A stretch of DNA of 64,000 nucleotides from PRS1 sp965250265. GTDB taxonomy: Bacteria; Bacteroidota; Bacteroidia; Flavobacteriales; Flavobacteriaceae. The stretch is taken from NCBI GenBank assembly GCA_965250265.1, contig CBDFNO010000014.1, positions 248,001-312,000 of the forward strand, in the 5' to 3' direction. The notes under the pieces were generated by a model. The model was not told the DNA's origin and searched no databases. It was given only the letters and a program-made list of their open reading frames with translations. Position 1 is the first letter of the stretch. Every line of letters starts with the position of its first letter. Positions 36,353 through 45,538 of the stretch are shown piece by piece. The translations under genes and the position numbers were made by a program.

Positions 36353-38250
36353 TGCAACATCCAATACAAATATTAGAGCGTTATTGGAATTTCACCAGCT
36401 TTAAACCTTTACAGGAAGACATTATTAATGCTGTTCAAGAAGGTGAAGATACTTTTGCATTATTACCAACTGGAGGAGGAAAATCTCTTTGTTTTCAAAT
36501 TCCAGCATTGGCAAAAGAAGGTATTTGTATTGTAGTATCTCCATTAATAGCTTTAATGAAAAATCAAGTTGGCACATTAAAAGAAAAAGGTATTAAAGCA
36601 ATGGCGTTAACAAACGAGTTTAAATACAATGAAATAGATACAATGCTTGATAATTGCATCTATGGGAATTACAAATTTTTATACCTCTCGCCAGAGCGTT
36701 TACAACAAGATATTGTTCAAGATAGAATACAACAAATGAATGTAAATCTTATTGCAGTGGACGAAGCGCATTGCATCTCGCAATGGGGAAATGATTTTCG
36801 TCCAGCATATAAGAATATTGTTTTACTTCGTAAACTGCTACCTCATGTTAATGTGATAGCATTAACAGCTTCGGCTACTCCAAAGGTAGTAGAAGACATA
36901 GTTAAGGAATTAGATTTTATTAATCCAAAAATCTTTAAGCAATCTTTTAAAAGAGAACATTTGGCGTACATGGTTTTTGAAGAAGAAGATAAATATTTTA
37001 GAATTGAACAAATTCTAAAAAAAAATCCAAATTCTTCAATTATATATGTCAGAAGCAGGAAAAATACATTTGAAATAAGTGATTATCTTGAGAAAAAAGG
37101 ATTTAGAAGTACCTTTTACCATGGAGGACTATCTAATACCGAAAAAGACAAGCACTTTTCTGAATGGTACAATAACCAAAAACAGGTTATGGTTGCTACG
37201 AATGCATTTGGTATGGGAATTGATAAGGCTGATGTAAAAACTGTATTGCATGTAAATCTTCCAGAAAGTATAGAAAGTTACTTTCAAGAAGCTGGTCGTG
37301 CAGGAAGAAATAATAAAAAAGCATATGCGGTAATTTTAAAAACCAAAGGAGACGAACAGCATGTTAAAAATCAATTCTTAAGTATTTTACCTTCAGTAAA
37401 TTTTATTAAGCAAGTATATAGGAAGCTATGTAATTATTTCCAAATTTCATATGGTGAAGGAGAACACACTACACACGAATTTAATTTAAACACTTTTTGT
37501 AGTACTTATAATTTTAACCCAATGCTAACTTATAACGCTCTTAAAGCATTAGATAGAACAAGTGTTATTACATTAACAAAACAATACAATAGAAGGTCTA
37601 GTGTGCAAGTTTTATACCCTAATAAAAAACTATTTCAATATCTAGAAAAAAACCATGAGACTAATATTATAGTAAAATCTATTTTAAGAACTTATGGTGG
37701 AATTTTCGACCAATCCGTAAAAATTAATACCTATTTAATTGCAGACAAAGCTTCAACAACCGAAGATAAGATCATACAAACATTGCTTCAATTGCAAAAA
37801 GACGAAGTTATTTCATTAAAATTAATTAATACCGATGCTCAAATAATTTTTCTTCAACCTAGAGAAGATGATAAAACCATTAACAGAATCTCCAAAACTA
37901 TAGAGCAACAAAATAATCTTAAAAAAAACCATGTGACTTCGGTTTTAAACTATGTAAATAATAATGATATTTGTAAAAGTGTACAATTGCTTTCCTATTT
38001 TGGTGAACACAAACTTAAAGATTGTGGAATTTGCTCGGTTTGCTTAAATACAAACCTTACACTATCAAATACCATTATTGAAGAAAGTATTGAAGACATT
38101 GTTTTAGTATTAAAAAAGAAACCATTATCATCAAGAGATATTTTACCTCAAACTAAAATAAAGGAAATACATTTAGCAACTATATTAAAATTAATGCTAG
38201 AAAAAGATATGATTGAAATTACAAGTGCAAATACTTATAAGATAAGATGA
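36352..38250 (+). CDS. RecQ family ATP-dependent DNA helicase
   Basis: Superfamily 2 helicase motifs: GGGKSLCFQIPAL (I), SPLIALMKNQV (Ia), VDEAHCISQWGNDFRPAYKNI (II and aromatic loop), ALTASATPKV (III), FYHGGL and VATNAFGMGIDKADVKTV (V), QEAGRAGRNNKKAY (VI). A zinc-ribbon-like CGICSVC with RQC-type helices follows. No HRDC domain; length 632. The start overlaps the ATPase stop and the stop overlaps the fmt start by four bases. Confidence 0.93.
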   Translation: MQHPIQILERYWNFTSFKPLQEDIINAVQEGEDTFALLPTGGGKSLCFQIPALAKEGICIVVSPLIALMKNQVGTLKEKGIKAMALTNEFKYNEIDTMLDNCIYGNYKFLYLSPERLQQDIVQDRIQQMNVNLIAVDEAHCISQWGNDFRPAYKNIVLLRKLLPHVNVIALTASATPKVVEDIVKELDFINPKIFKQSFKREHLAYMVFEEEDKYFRIEQILKKNPNSSIIYVRSRKNTFEISDYLEKKGFRSTFYHGGLSNTEKDKHFSEWYNNQKQVMVATNAFGMGIDKADVKTVLHVNLPESIESYFQEAGRAGRNNKKAYAVILKTKGDEQHVKNQFLSILPSVNFIKQVYRKLCNYFQISYGEGEHTTHEFNLNTFCSTYNFNPMLTYNALKALDRTSVITLTKQYNRRSSVQVLYPNKKLFQYLEKNHETNIIVKSILRTYGGIFDQSVKINTYLIADKASTTEDKIIQTLLQLQKDEVISLKLINTDAQIIFLQPREDDKTINRISKTIEQQNNLKKNHVTSVLNYVNNNDICKSVQLLSYFGEHKLKDCGICSVCLNTNLTLSNTIIEESIEDIVLVLKKKPLSSRDILPQTKIKEIHLATILKLMLEKDMIEITSANTYKIR

Positions 38251-39197
38251 ATAAGGACTTAAGAATTGTTTTTATGGGAACTCCAGATTTTGCTGTTGCT
38301 TCATTAAAGGCACTAATAAATCATAATTATAATATTGTAAGTGTTATTACAGCTCCAGATAAACCTGCAGGCAGAGGTAGAAAGCTAAACGAATCTGCAA
38401 TAAAACTGTATGCAAAATCTATAGGATTAAATGTATTACAACCAGGCAATTTAAAAAGTGAAACTTTTATAAAAGAGTTAGAAGCCCTTCATGCTAATCT
38501 ACAAATTGTGGTTGCATTTAGAATGCTACCAAAAATAGTTTGGCAAATGCCAGAATATGGAACTTTTAACCTTCATGCTTCTTTATTACCAAATTATAGA
38601 GGTGCTGCTCCTATAAACTGGGCAATAATAAATGGAGAAACTAAAACAGGTGTTACCACTTTTTTTATAGATGAAAAAATTGATACTGGAGCAATGATTT
38701 TTCAACAAGTGGTAGAAATTCTACCAAATGAAACGGCTGGAAGATTACACGGCAAGCTTATGCAAATTGGGAGTAATCTAGTTATGGATACTGTTAAAAG
38801 TATTGAGCAAGGCAAAGTAGAAACAATACCACAACTAGAAGATATAGCTATTAAAACAGCTTATAAATTGAATAAAGAAAATTGTTTTATAGATTGGAAT
38901 GATAGCTTAAACAATATATACAATAAAGTAAGAGGGTTAAATCCTTATCCAGCTGCTTGGTGCATGATAAAGAACAATAATGAAGAACTAAATGTTAAGA
39001 TTTATGATGTTGAAAAATGCATAGAGAAACACAATTTTGAAATTGGAAAAATTTTAAGCTCTAAACATGAAGTTAAGGTTGCTGTTTGTAAAGGATTTAT
39101 AAAACTAAAAGAAATAAAAATGCCTGGAAAACGTAAAATGGATGTGAAATCTCTTTTAAATGGTTATAGTTTTGATAATAAAGCAAAAATGCTGTAA
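38247..39197 (+). CDS. fmt: Methionyl-tRNA formyltransferase
   Basis: Formylates initiator Met-tRNA. The folate/catalytic motifs NLHASLLPNYRGAAPINWAI and EKIDTGAMI are intact, and the C-terminal tRNA-binding barrel is seen around NKVRGLNPYPAAW. Length 316. Overlaps recQ by four bases, so it sits at the end of a three-gene transcript. Confidence 0.96.
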   Translation: MNKDLRIVFMGTPDFAVASLKALINHNYNIVSVITAPDKPAGRGRKLNESAIKLYAKSIGLNVLQPGNLKSETFIKELEALHANLQIVVAFRMLPKIVWQMPEYGTFNLHASLLPNYRGAAPINWAIINGETKTGVTTFFIDEKIDTGAMIFQQVVEILPNETAGRLHGKLMQIGSNLVMDTVKSIEQGKVETIPQLEDIAIKTAYKLNKENCFIDWNDSLNNIYNKVRGLNPYPAAWCMIKNNNEELNVKIYDVEKCIEKHNFEIGKILSSKHEVKVAVCKGFIKLKEIKMPGKRKMDVKSLLNGYSFDNKAKML

Positions 39198-39303
39198 ACC
39201 CTTGTTATCATTGACACAATCAAAAAAAATTTATTAAAATATGCTCCTTTGTTAACATTAAGTTCAAGTTATTAACAAAAGTAGCCATTTCACTTGCTAT
39301 TAC

Positions 39304-39333
39304 TTGTGTAAATGGATTATCCGTATAATTTTG
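39304..39333 (+). promoter_or_regulatory. Bacteroidota sigma-A promoter of the HU gene
   Basis: TTG (39304-39306), a 19-base spacer, then TAATTTTG (39326-39333) match the TTG-N19-TAnnTTTG consensus exactly, 55 bases before the HU start. Confidence 0.8.
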
Positions 39334-39387
39334 TATAGGATTTAACAAATAAGTTAACCCAAACAATAACAATTTAATTTAAAATTT

Positions 39388-39660
39388 ATGAACAAAACAG
39401 ATTTAATTAATGGAATGGCAGAAAATGCTGGTATTACTAAAGCAGCTGCTAAAAAGGCATTAGACGGTTTATTAATTGACGTTGAAGGAGCATTACAAAA
39501 AGGAAATAGAGTTTCTTTAGTAGGGTTTGGATCTTGGTCAGTTACTAGAAGAGCTGCTAGAGAAGGAAGAAACCCACAAACAGGAGCATCTATACAAATA
39601 AAAGCTAAAAATGTAGTTAAATTTAGAGCTGGATCAGATTTAAGTAGTGCTGTAAACTAA
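39388..39660 (+). CDS. HU family DNA-binding protein
   Basis: 90 residues of the HU/IHF nucleoid-protein fold: MNKTDLINGMAENAGITKAAA, LVGFGSWSVTRRAAREGRNPQTG (beta-arm with the conserved Pro) and FRAGSDLSS. It binds and bends DNA without strong sequence specificity. It has its own exact promoter and a strong terminator, as expected for a highly expressed gene. Confidence 0.97.
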   Translation: MNKTDLINGMAENAGITKAAAKKALDGLLIDVEGALQKGNRVSLVGFGSWSVTRRAAREGRNPQTGASIQIKAKNVVKFRAGSDLSSAVN

Positions 39661-39680
39661 TTTATATAAAAATTAATTAT

Positions 39681-39710
39681 AAAAGGCTCGTTAATTAACG
39701 AGCCTTTTTT
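39681..39710 (+). terminator. Terminator of the HU gene
   Basis: AAAGGCTCGTTAA/TTAACGAGCCTTT perfect stem followed by TTTTG, 20 bases after the HU stop. Confidence 0.9.
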
Positions 39711-39757
39711 GTTTTTACACAAATTTTTATTAGATTTAAATATTCAAACATTGATTC

Positions 39758-40318
39758 ATGAATAATCTAAACCCCGAAAAAGGTTATTTGCTTATTGCTG
39801 AACCCTCTATACTTGGAGACGTGTCTTTTAATAGATCTGTAATTTTATTAGCAGATTATTCTCCCGAAGGATCGGTAGGGTTTATTTTAAACAAACCACT
39901 GGACTATACAATTAGGGATTTAATTCCAGAAATCGATGCCACTTTTAGAATTTATAATGGAGGTCCAGTTGAACAAGATAATCTCTATTTTATTCATAAA
40001 ATACCAGACTTAATTCCTAATAGCATAGAAATTTCTTATGGAATTTTTTGGGGAGGAGATTTTAATAGTGTCAAAGACCTTATTGATCAAAAAAAGTTAA
40101 AAGTAGGTGACATTCGTTTTTTCCTCGGATATTCGGGTTGGGAAACGAATCAATTGATTAGTGAACTCATTTCAAATTCCTGGGTTATAACCAAGAACGT
40201 GTATAAATCATCGATTCTTGAAAAGAATGACCCTTCGTTTTGGAAGGAAAAAATGCTAGAATTTGGTGGAGATTATAGCATTTGGTCAAATGCTCCGGAA
40301 GATCCAACTTACAACTAA
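39758..40318 (+). CDS. YqgE/AlgH family protein
   Basis: 186 residues: KGYLLIAEPSILGDVSFNRSVILL, GSVGFILNKPL, GGPVEQDNLYFIH, RFFLGYSGWETNQL. Conserved and likely cytoplasmic; the biochemical function is unresolved. Its stop meets the class IV aminotransferase stop with a four-base overlap (convergent). Confidence 0.94.
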   Translation: MNNLNPEKGYLLIAEPSILGDVSFNRSVILLADYSPEGSVGFILNKPLDYTIRDLIPEIDATFRIYNGGPVEQDNLYFIHKIPDLIPNSIEISYGIFWGGDFNSVKDLIDQKKLKVGDIRFFLGYSGWETNQLISELISNSWVITKNVYKSSILEKNDPSFWKEKMLEFGGDYSIWSNAPEDPTYN

Positions 40319-41160
40319 AAAAATTTAATTTTAAGATTCAATTTATCCAATATCTTTTTTGATACTTCTTTAGAAAACCTTTTCTTTCTATAGTTTGTAA
40401 TAGGTTGTATTCCTGAAATAACATTTGTTAAAAACAATTCATTAGCTTTTTGAAGTTCAAAAGGAGAGATTGATGATTCTTCTAAAGTATATTCGGGCAT
40501 TAATTTAATTATCTCTATAATTTGTTTCCTCATTATACCTTTAACACAACCATCTTGAAGTGTTGGTGTTTTAATTTTATTATCACTTACCAAAAAAATA
40601 TTAGCATTTAATGCTTCCGCAATATTTTTATTGGTATTTAAAATTAAACAATTATCAAAATTATTTTCTTTAGCATAAATACTTCCAACAATACTAACTA
40701 ATCTATTATTACTTTTTAAAGTAGATAATAAGCTTGGAGAAATAAAATAATCCTTAAATAAATCTACTTTATAATCTTTATCCGAAAAATTATAAAAATC
40801 GCTATCAAGTCGTTCAGCAAATATTATATATTCTATAGTATTAGTTTTTGGTGTATATAACCCACCTTCGTTCCTATTAACTATAAACTTAACACGAGCA
40901 GAACCTTGTGCTAAGTTATTTATTTTAATAAGGTTACGCATTTCACTATCAAAAAATTCTAAAGTAAAATTCATCGAAATTTGCATCCTTAAAATCCGCA
41001 TAGATGACATTAATCTGAAGTAATGATCTTCTAAGAATAGTACCTTATTTTGAACCACTTTTATAGTTTCAAAAACAGCATCTCCATAAGCAAAACCTCT
41101 ATTATTTATAGATATGGTTGCTTGAGTTTTATTTATAATATTTCCATTAATATTAACCAT
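40315..41160 (-). CDS. Class IV aminotransferase (aminodeoxychorismate lyase-like)
   Basis: PLP fold-type IV: SINNRGFAYGDAVFETIKV, the Lys of the active site in LLSTLKSNNRLVSIVGS, and LFLTNVISGIQPI. I chose the start at 41160 (MVNINGNII); the frame is open to 41205 but those 15 residues cover a hairpin. PabC (folate) and branched-chain/D-amino-acid aminotransferases both look like this; PabC is my best guess. Confidence 0.85.
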   Translation of the reverse strand: MVNINGNIINKTQATISINNRGFAYGDAVFETIKVVQNKVLFLEDHYFRLMSSMRILRMQISMNFTLEFFDSEMRNLIKINNLAQGSARVKFIVNRNEGGLYTPKTNTIEYIIFAERLDSDFYNFSDKDYKVDLFKDYFISPSLLSTLKSNNRLVSIVGSIYAKENNFDNCLILNTNKNIAEALNANIFLVSDNKIKTPTLQDGCVKGIMRKQIIEIIKLMPEYTLEESSISPFELQKANELFLTNVISGIQPITNYRKKRFSKEVSKKILDKLNLKIKFF

Positions 41161-41173
41161 AAAAAATACCAAA

Positions 41174-41197
41174 TCCCGATAGTTATCGTTATCGGGA
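41174..41197 (-). repeat. CCCGATA hairpin in the aminotransferase leader
   Basis: TCCCGATA (41174-41181) pairs with TATCGGGA (41190-41197), 13 bases upstream of the aminotransferase start. The same TATCGGGA half occurs in the loop of the terminator at 29921. Confidence 0.45.
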
Positions 41198-41229
41198 CAG
41201 AACAAATATTATTTAATTAAAGTTATTAT

Positions 41230-41619
41230 TTATGAAGATCCTAAAACTTGTTTTAAACTAGAAATTTGGTTATCCCACAACATTTTAGACTCTTCTACTT
41301 CTCCATCATCAGCAAAATCTGTAACTATCAATGAAACATCTTTGGTTATTTCATCCACTTGAATTTTAATTTCAAAAAATATTGAAGCATCATCATCATT
41401 ATCTAACCATTTAAACTTAACACGTTCTGCATTTTTTTTGCTTAACATCTTTGCATTTTCTTCACTATCATCCCATATAAAAGTGAAAATTTCTCCACGA
41501 GAATTTACATTATCTGCAAACCATTCAGATAAGCCTGATGGTGTAGAAATGTATTGAAACAACAACTGCGGTGAAGCATGAATTGGGAATTCTAGTTCAA
41601 ATTTAATTTTATCCTCCAT
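41230..41619 (-). CDS. START/AHSA1-like domain protein
   Basis: 129 residues of the SRPBCC fold: FELEFPIHASPQLLFQYISTPSGLSEWFADNV at the start (given by its first and last residues, about 5-36) and the late TDFADDGEVEESKMLWDN. Lies upstream of the aminotransferase on the same strand. In this position a conserved flavobacterial START-like gene is common; ligand unknown. Confidence 0.85.
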   Translation of the reverse strand: MEDKIKFELEFPIHASPQLLFQYISTPSGLSEWFADNVNSRGEIFTFIWDDSEENAKMLSKKNAERVKFKWLDNDDDASIFFEIKIQVDEITKDVSLIVTDFADDGEVEESKMLWDNQISSLKQVLGSS

Positions 41620-41703
41620 TTACTCTTAAAATTAGTTGGTCAATATATACATTAATTACGTAGTTTTAAAAATAAATTTAATAATAATTTATTCTTTGAA
41701 TAT

Positions 41704-41733
41704 TTGCAGCCAGTTATTTTGTTTTTATATTTG
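41704..41733 (+). promoter_or_regulatory. Promoter of tRNA-Met
   Basis: TTG (41704-41706), 19-base spacer, TATATTTG (41726-41733): an exact consensus match, 15 bases before the tRNA. Confidence 0.8.
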
Positions 41734-41748
41734 CAGCCGCATAAAGTT

Positions 41749-41822
41749 GGCGAGGTAGCTCAGTTGGTTAGAGTGTCGGATTCATAACCCGGAGGTCACG
41801 AGTTCAATTCTCGTTCTCGCTA
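41749..41822 (+). tRNA. tRNA-Met (CAT anticodon)
   Basis: Cloverleaf with acceptor GGCGAGG/TCTCGCT, D-arm GCTC/GAGT, anticodon loop TTCATAA (CAT), T-loop TTCAATT, discriminator A; no encoded CCA. G1-T72 and the lack of GGG/CCC in the anticodon stem make it an elongator Met (or an Ile2 tRNA) and not the initiator. A tyrosine integrase starts 55 bases downstream. Confidence 0.95.
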
Positions 41823-41844
41823 CAATGTTAAAATCACTGAAACT

Positions 41845-41876
41845 AACGGTTTTGTTCACACAAAACCGTTTTTTTT
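41845..41876 (+). terminator. Terminator of tRNA-Met, abutting the integrase start
   Basis: AACGGTTTTG (41845-41854) pairs with CAAAACCGTT (41861-41870), followed by seven to eight T. The T run ends exactly at the integrase ATG. Confidence 0.85.
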
Positions 41877-43193
41877 ATGTCTACATTACAAGAATTTCTT
41901 ACATTTGAACACGAAAGTGAACACGTTTTAGAACACGATTTGTCAAACAAAAAACTTTTTTCAGTACCCAAAATCTACAATGCAAATGGTAATTTGTCCA
42001 AGCGTTGGTATGTCTATTTTTCTTATCGAAATCCGAACACAGGAAAACTGGAACGTATGAAAAATATCTATGGTAAAACCAATCTATATAAAACCAAAGA
42101 AGACCGCCTTTCTATCCTGTCTGCCTACAGAAGAAAATTGTTAAAGCTATTAAAAAAAGGCTATAGTCCATTTGAGGACAATTCTGCCTTATACCATAAA
42201 GAAAAAATTAATAATGTATTATCTAAATCCTCTCAAACTGATATATCTAGGAATGCCGAAATTGAAATTACTGAAGTTGCTGAAGAAAACCTTAAAATGA
42301 CTTTAAAAGAAGCCTTTGATTTTGGTTTAAAATTGAAGGAAAAAGTAGTGAATACCCGAACCTTAATTGATTATGAATATAAGGTCACAGCATTATTAAA
42401 ATGGATGACTAAGCACAATCCTGAAATAAAAACAATTGATCAACTTGATAAAAAAACTGTTTTAGGTTTTTTAAATACTATTTTAATGAATACAAGTCCT
42501 AGAAATAGAAATAATTATCGTGTTGGATTGGGTAGCATTATGCAAACTTTAGAGGATAATGAAATAATGAGGGTGAATATCATGAAAAAGATTCCTGTAT
42601 TAAAAGCTATTCCTGAACGAAATAAAACTTATACCTTAGAAATGCAAGAAAATATTTTTAAGTATTTAGAAGAGAAAGACCCCATACTTCTGTTATACAT
42701 TAAATTCATTTCTTATAATTTTTTGAGACCTATTGAAGTGTGTCGATTAAAAGTAAAGGACATTAATTTAAATACAAAAACCATCCAATTTAAAGCAAAG
42801 AATAGTCCTTTGAAAACCAAAATTATCCCTGAGATATTATTTAAAGAGTTACCTAACCTTACAGAATTGGAAAAAGAATTGTTTCTATTTACACCAGATA
42901 AATTTGGAGGTGAATGGGACGCCTCAGAAAATAATAGACGTGATCATTTTACAAAACGTTTTAAAAAAGTTGTAAAAGAACCTTTCAATTTAAATAGTGA
43001 TTATGGATTGTATAGCTTTAGACATACTTATATCACAAAACTTTATCGAGTACTTGTAAAAAAATCATCACCGTTTGAGGCTAAAAGTAAGCTTATGGTA
43101 ATTACTGGGCATACATCTATGATTGCATTACAAAAATATTTGCGTGATATTGATGCGGAGCTTCCTGAAGATTATTCCGAATTATTAAAATAA
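41877..43193 (+). CDS. Tyrosine integrase at tRNA-Met
   Basis: 438-residue tyrosine recombinase with an N-terminal arm-binding region (about 30-110), a SAM-like core-binding domain and the catalytic domain. The catalytic residues are the Arg in NFLRPIEVCRL, the Tyr-x-x-Arg in LYSFRHTYI (Tyr in the usual His place), His412 in ITGHTS and Tyr421 in LQKYLRD. It is placed directly behind a tRNA gene, the usual attachment position of integrative elements. The start codon sits in the T run of the tRNA terminator, leaving no room for a normal promoter or leader. Confidence 0.9.
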   Translation: MSTLQEFLTFEHESEHVLEHDLSNKKLFSVPKIYNANGNLSKRWYVYFSYRNPNTGKLERMKNIYGKTNLYKTKEDRLSILSAYRRKLLKLLKKGYSPFEDNSALYHKEKINNVLSKSSQTDISRNAEIEITEVAEENLKMTLKEAFDFGLKLKEKVVNTRTLIDYEYKVTALLKWMTKHNPEIKTIDQLDKKTVLGFLNTILMNTSPRNRNNYRVGLGSIMQTLEDNEIMRVNIMKKIPVLKAIPERNKTYTLEMQENIFKYLEEKDPILLLYIKFISYNFLRPIEVCRLKVKDINLNTKTIQFKAKNSPLKTKIIPEILFKELPNLTELEKELFLFTPDKFGGEWDASENNRRDHFTKRFKKVVKEPFNLNSDYGLYSFRHTYITKLYRVLVKKSSPFEAKSKLMVITGHTSMIALQKYLRDIDAELPEDYSELLK

Positions 43194-43202
43194 GACCTGA
43201 CT

Positions 43203-43895
43203 ATGACAATTGATAATACATTTAATAATTTAAAGAATAATTTGTATAAACCACTTATTTTTTATGTTCCAAGGAGCATCATTCCTGATAACAAGAAAGA
43301 ATTATATGGTTCCTCAAAATTTGATTCGATATTTAATAGAATAGTTGTTATTGATAAAAAAGGTAATATTCTTGAATTAAAATCTAATATTAAACTTTTG
43401 CAACTTTTAGAAAAACCAACTTTATTAGATGAAAATATATTTTTATTATTAGATGAAAAAGAACATTTAAAACCCTATCAGTTTAATTATTTATTAGAGA
43501 AGTATATCGAGCAAATTAATTTTTATGTTTTAATCTCAGATTGGATGGATAAAAACATAATTATAAATATTATCGATTTAGATAGTGATATTAAAAGCTA
43601 CTTTGAATTACAAAAAAAAGTATTTCAAAAACATTTGGGAGTATTCAAAAATAATTTTCTTTCAAATACAATTTCTTACTCAAAACCTGTTGATGTGTTA
43701 AAGAACATTGAAAAGGACTTCCCTCCTTTTAATCAATTTATAAAAAAACAAAATGCAAGTAATATCAAATTTAATGAGAAAGATACTACGATAAAAGAGA
43801 GAGTAAAAAAGCAAAAAACTATTTTAATTACAGAAGAAGAGGTAGAAAATTTTATTTTGGATATTGTTTTTAATTTAGATGTTAAAAGGTTTTAA
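43203..43895 (+). CDS. Unknown protein downstream of the integrase
   Basis: 230 residues, acidic/Lys/Asn-rich, no signal and no membrane segment. It has an alpha/beta start (KPLIFYVPRSIIPDNKKELYG), a VVIDKKGNILELKSNIKLL hairpin and a Lys-rich helical C-terminus. It lies nine bases after the integrase stop, so probably co-transcribed. I recognise no family. Cargo of the tRNA-linked element is the likely context. Confidence 0.55.
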   Translation: MTIDNTFNNLKNNLYKPLIFYVPRSIIPDNKKELYGSSKFDSIFNRIVVIDKKGNILELKSNIKLLQLLEKPTLLDENIFLLLDEKEHLKPYQFNYLLEKYIEQINFYVLISDWMDKNIIINIIDLDSDIKSYFELQKKVFQKHLGVFKNNFLSNTISYSKPVDVLKNIEKDFPPFNQFIKKQNASNIKFNEKDTTIKERVKKQKTILITEEEVENFILDIVFNLDVKRF

Positions 43896-43979
43896 TTTTT
43901 GGTGACTTATGCAACCAAAAAAATGAAATGAATAAAATATTATTAATTATACGTCAAACAAACGTTTATTTTACGCTAA

Positions 43980-44399
43980 ATGAATAATAAATATTATATA
44001 TGTGATTATTGCTGCAATGAATACGTGCCTAAAAGAAGGCGTGTCCAAAAATATTGTAGCAATAGTTGTAGATCTAAAGCTTACCATTTTAGAACTCAGT
44101 CTGATCAAGTTTCGGAAAAAAATTCTAAAAACCCGAATGGACAAATGCAGATTGAAAAAATGAGTTTGGCGGGTATTGGAAATTCAGCTGTTGCTGTTGC
44201 AAGTGTAAATCTTCTAACAAAAGCTCTTACTAAAGAAGAAAATATGCCCTCTACAAAAGCTGATCTAAAAAGGCTTGAAAACAAATTAAAACGTTATCAT
44301 AGAGTAAATAATTTAGAACCAAGAATGGATGGTACTCTACCCTATTTTGATATGGAAACTAAAACGATTATTTATCTAAAACACATACCTTGGATATGA
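43980..44399 (+). CDS. Small treble-clef zinc-finger protein
   Basis: 139 residues: N-terminal CDYC..CSNSC zinc ribbon (about residues 8-33, CDYCCNEY and QKYCSNSCRSKAYHF), a helix-rich middle with a short Ala/Val/Gly-rich segment (AGIGNSAVAVASVNLLTKAL), and a conserved-looking C-terminus (PYFDMETKTIIYLKHIPWI). Possibly DNA-binding. Second cargo gene behind the integrase; its stop is five bases from the convergent stop of gspF. Confidence 0.6.
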   Translation: MNNKYYICDYCCNEYVPKRRRVQKYCSNSCRSKAYHFRTQSDQVSEKNSKNPNGQMQIEKMSLAGIGNSAVAVASVNLLTKALTKEENMPSTKADLKRLENKLKRYHRVNNLEPRMDGTLPYFDMETKTIIYLKHIPWI

Positions 44400-44404
44400 A
44401 ACAA

Positions 44405-45538
44405 TTACCCCAAAACACTACCTAGCTTAAACATTGGCAGGTACATAGCAATTAAGATGACACCAACAAGTACGCCAACAAAAAGAATAATTAAAGGCTC
44501 CATAATGGTTGAAAGTAATTTTGATTGTTGCCCAACCTGAGTGTTATATTGCATATTAAGTCTGTCAAAAATAAATTCTGTTTGGTTGGTTTCTTCAGCT
44601 ACTTTTACAAGTGCTATCATTTTATCATCAAATAATTTATGGTGGCTTAAACTTTTACTTAATGAACTTCCTTTTAATATTTCTACTTCTACACTTTCTA
44701 AAGCGTTTTGTAAGGGATAAAAATTAATCATCTGTTTTACCAGTTGAATACTATTAACTACTGGAACTTTTGAGGCTGTAAGTAAAGACACCGCTTGAGT
44801 AAATTGAGATAAATAAACTGTTTTAACAAAATTTCCAATAAAAGGAATTTTTAAAATAAAGTTGTCCTTAGCACGTTTATACCAAGTCTTTTTATTTAGT
44901 AGTGCTCTGGAGGCAATAATAGCCATAAGAGATAAAAAAAGTAACCAACCATAATCTTTAATAAACTCAGAGAGATTAATAATAAACTTTGTGATACCCG
45001 GCAGCTCTACATTTTGTTGCTTAAAGATATCTTCGAACATAGGTACTACAAAATTCAACATAAAAACGACTACCAGAATTGCCGTACTTAAAATAATAAC
45101 AGGATAGGTAAGTGCAGAGATTAAATTTCTACGTTGTTCATTCTTTCTTGCAAAAAAACCACCCAATTGCTCAGAAACTTGTGCCAGTGTACCTGTTTCT
45201 TCCCCAATCTTTAAGGAATAATATTCATAATCTGTAAAGTGTTTTTGATTGTGTATGGCTTCAGATAAAGCTTGTCCAGAAACTATTGCCTGAGACACAA
45301 CATGTATTGCCTCTTTATTCTGTTTCTTTTTTTGTGAGTTTTCCAAAAGTTCTAAGGCGTCCTTTAAGGTGATACCTGCTTTGAGTAACACACTTAACTC
45401 TGTATAAAAATCTTCTTTAATTTTACTTGAAAATGGCTTATTAAATAGTATGATCTCTTTTTTTAGAAAAGAAGGAGCCTCGCTATTCTGAGTTATAGCT
45501 TTATCTGGTTTATATGTATTATCTAGTTGAAATGCCAT
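44405..45538 (-). CDS. Type II secretion/pilus inner-membrane platform protein (GspF/PilC)
   Basis: 377 residues with two T2SSF domains: FYTELSVLLKAGITLKDALELL..GQALSEAIHNQKHF and the second LYLSQFTQAVSLLTASKVPVVNSIQLV..GSSLSKSLSHHKLF, each followed by membrane helices. The platform protein is moved by a GspE ATPase that is not found in this window. It is last of a six-gene minus-strand operon whose genes overlap, and its stop meets the zinc-finger gene of the tRNA-linked element. Confidence 0.92.
   Translation of the reverse strand: MAFQLDNTYKPDKAITQNSEAPSFLKKEIILFNKPFSSKIKEDFYTELSVLLKAGITLKDALELLENSQKKKQNKEAIHVVSQAIVSGQALSEAIHNQKHFTDYEYYSLKIGEETGTLAQVSEQLGGFFARKNEQRRNLISALTYPVIILSTAILVVVFMLNFVVPMFEDIFKQQNVELPGITKFIINLSEFIKDYGWLLFLSLMAIIASRALLNKKTWYKRAKDNFILKIPFIGNFVKTVYLSQFTQAVSLLTASKVPVVNSIQLVKQMINFYPLQNALESVEVEILKGSSLSKSLSHHKLFDDKMIALVKVAEETNQTEFIFDRLNMQYNTQVGQQSKLLSTIMEPLIILFVGVLVGVILIAMYLPMFKLGSVLG

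Noticed and set aside
41749..44399. Prophage at tRNA-Met
   Set aside because: Only an integrase and two small unknown genes are present; no phage structural or replication genes.
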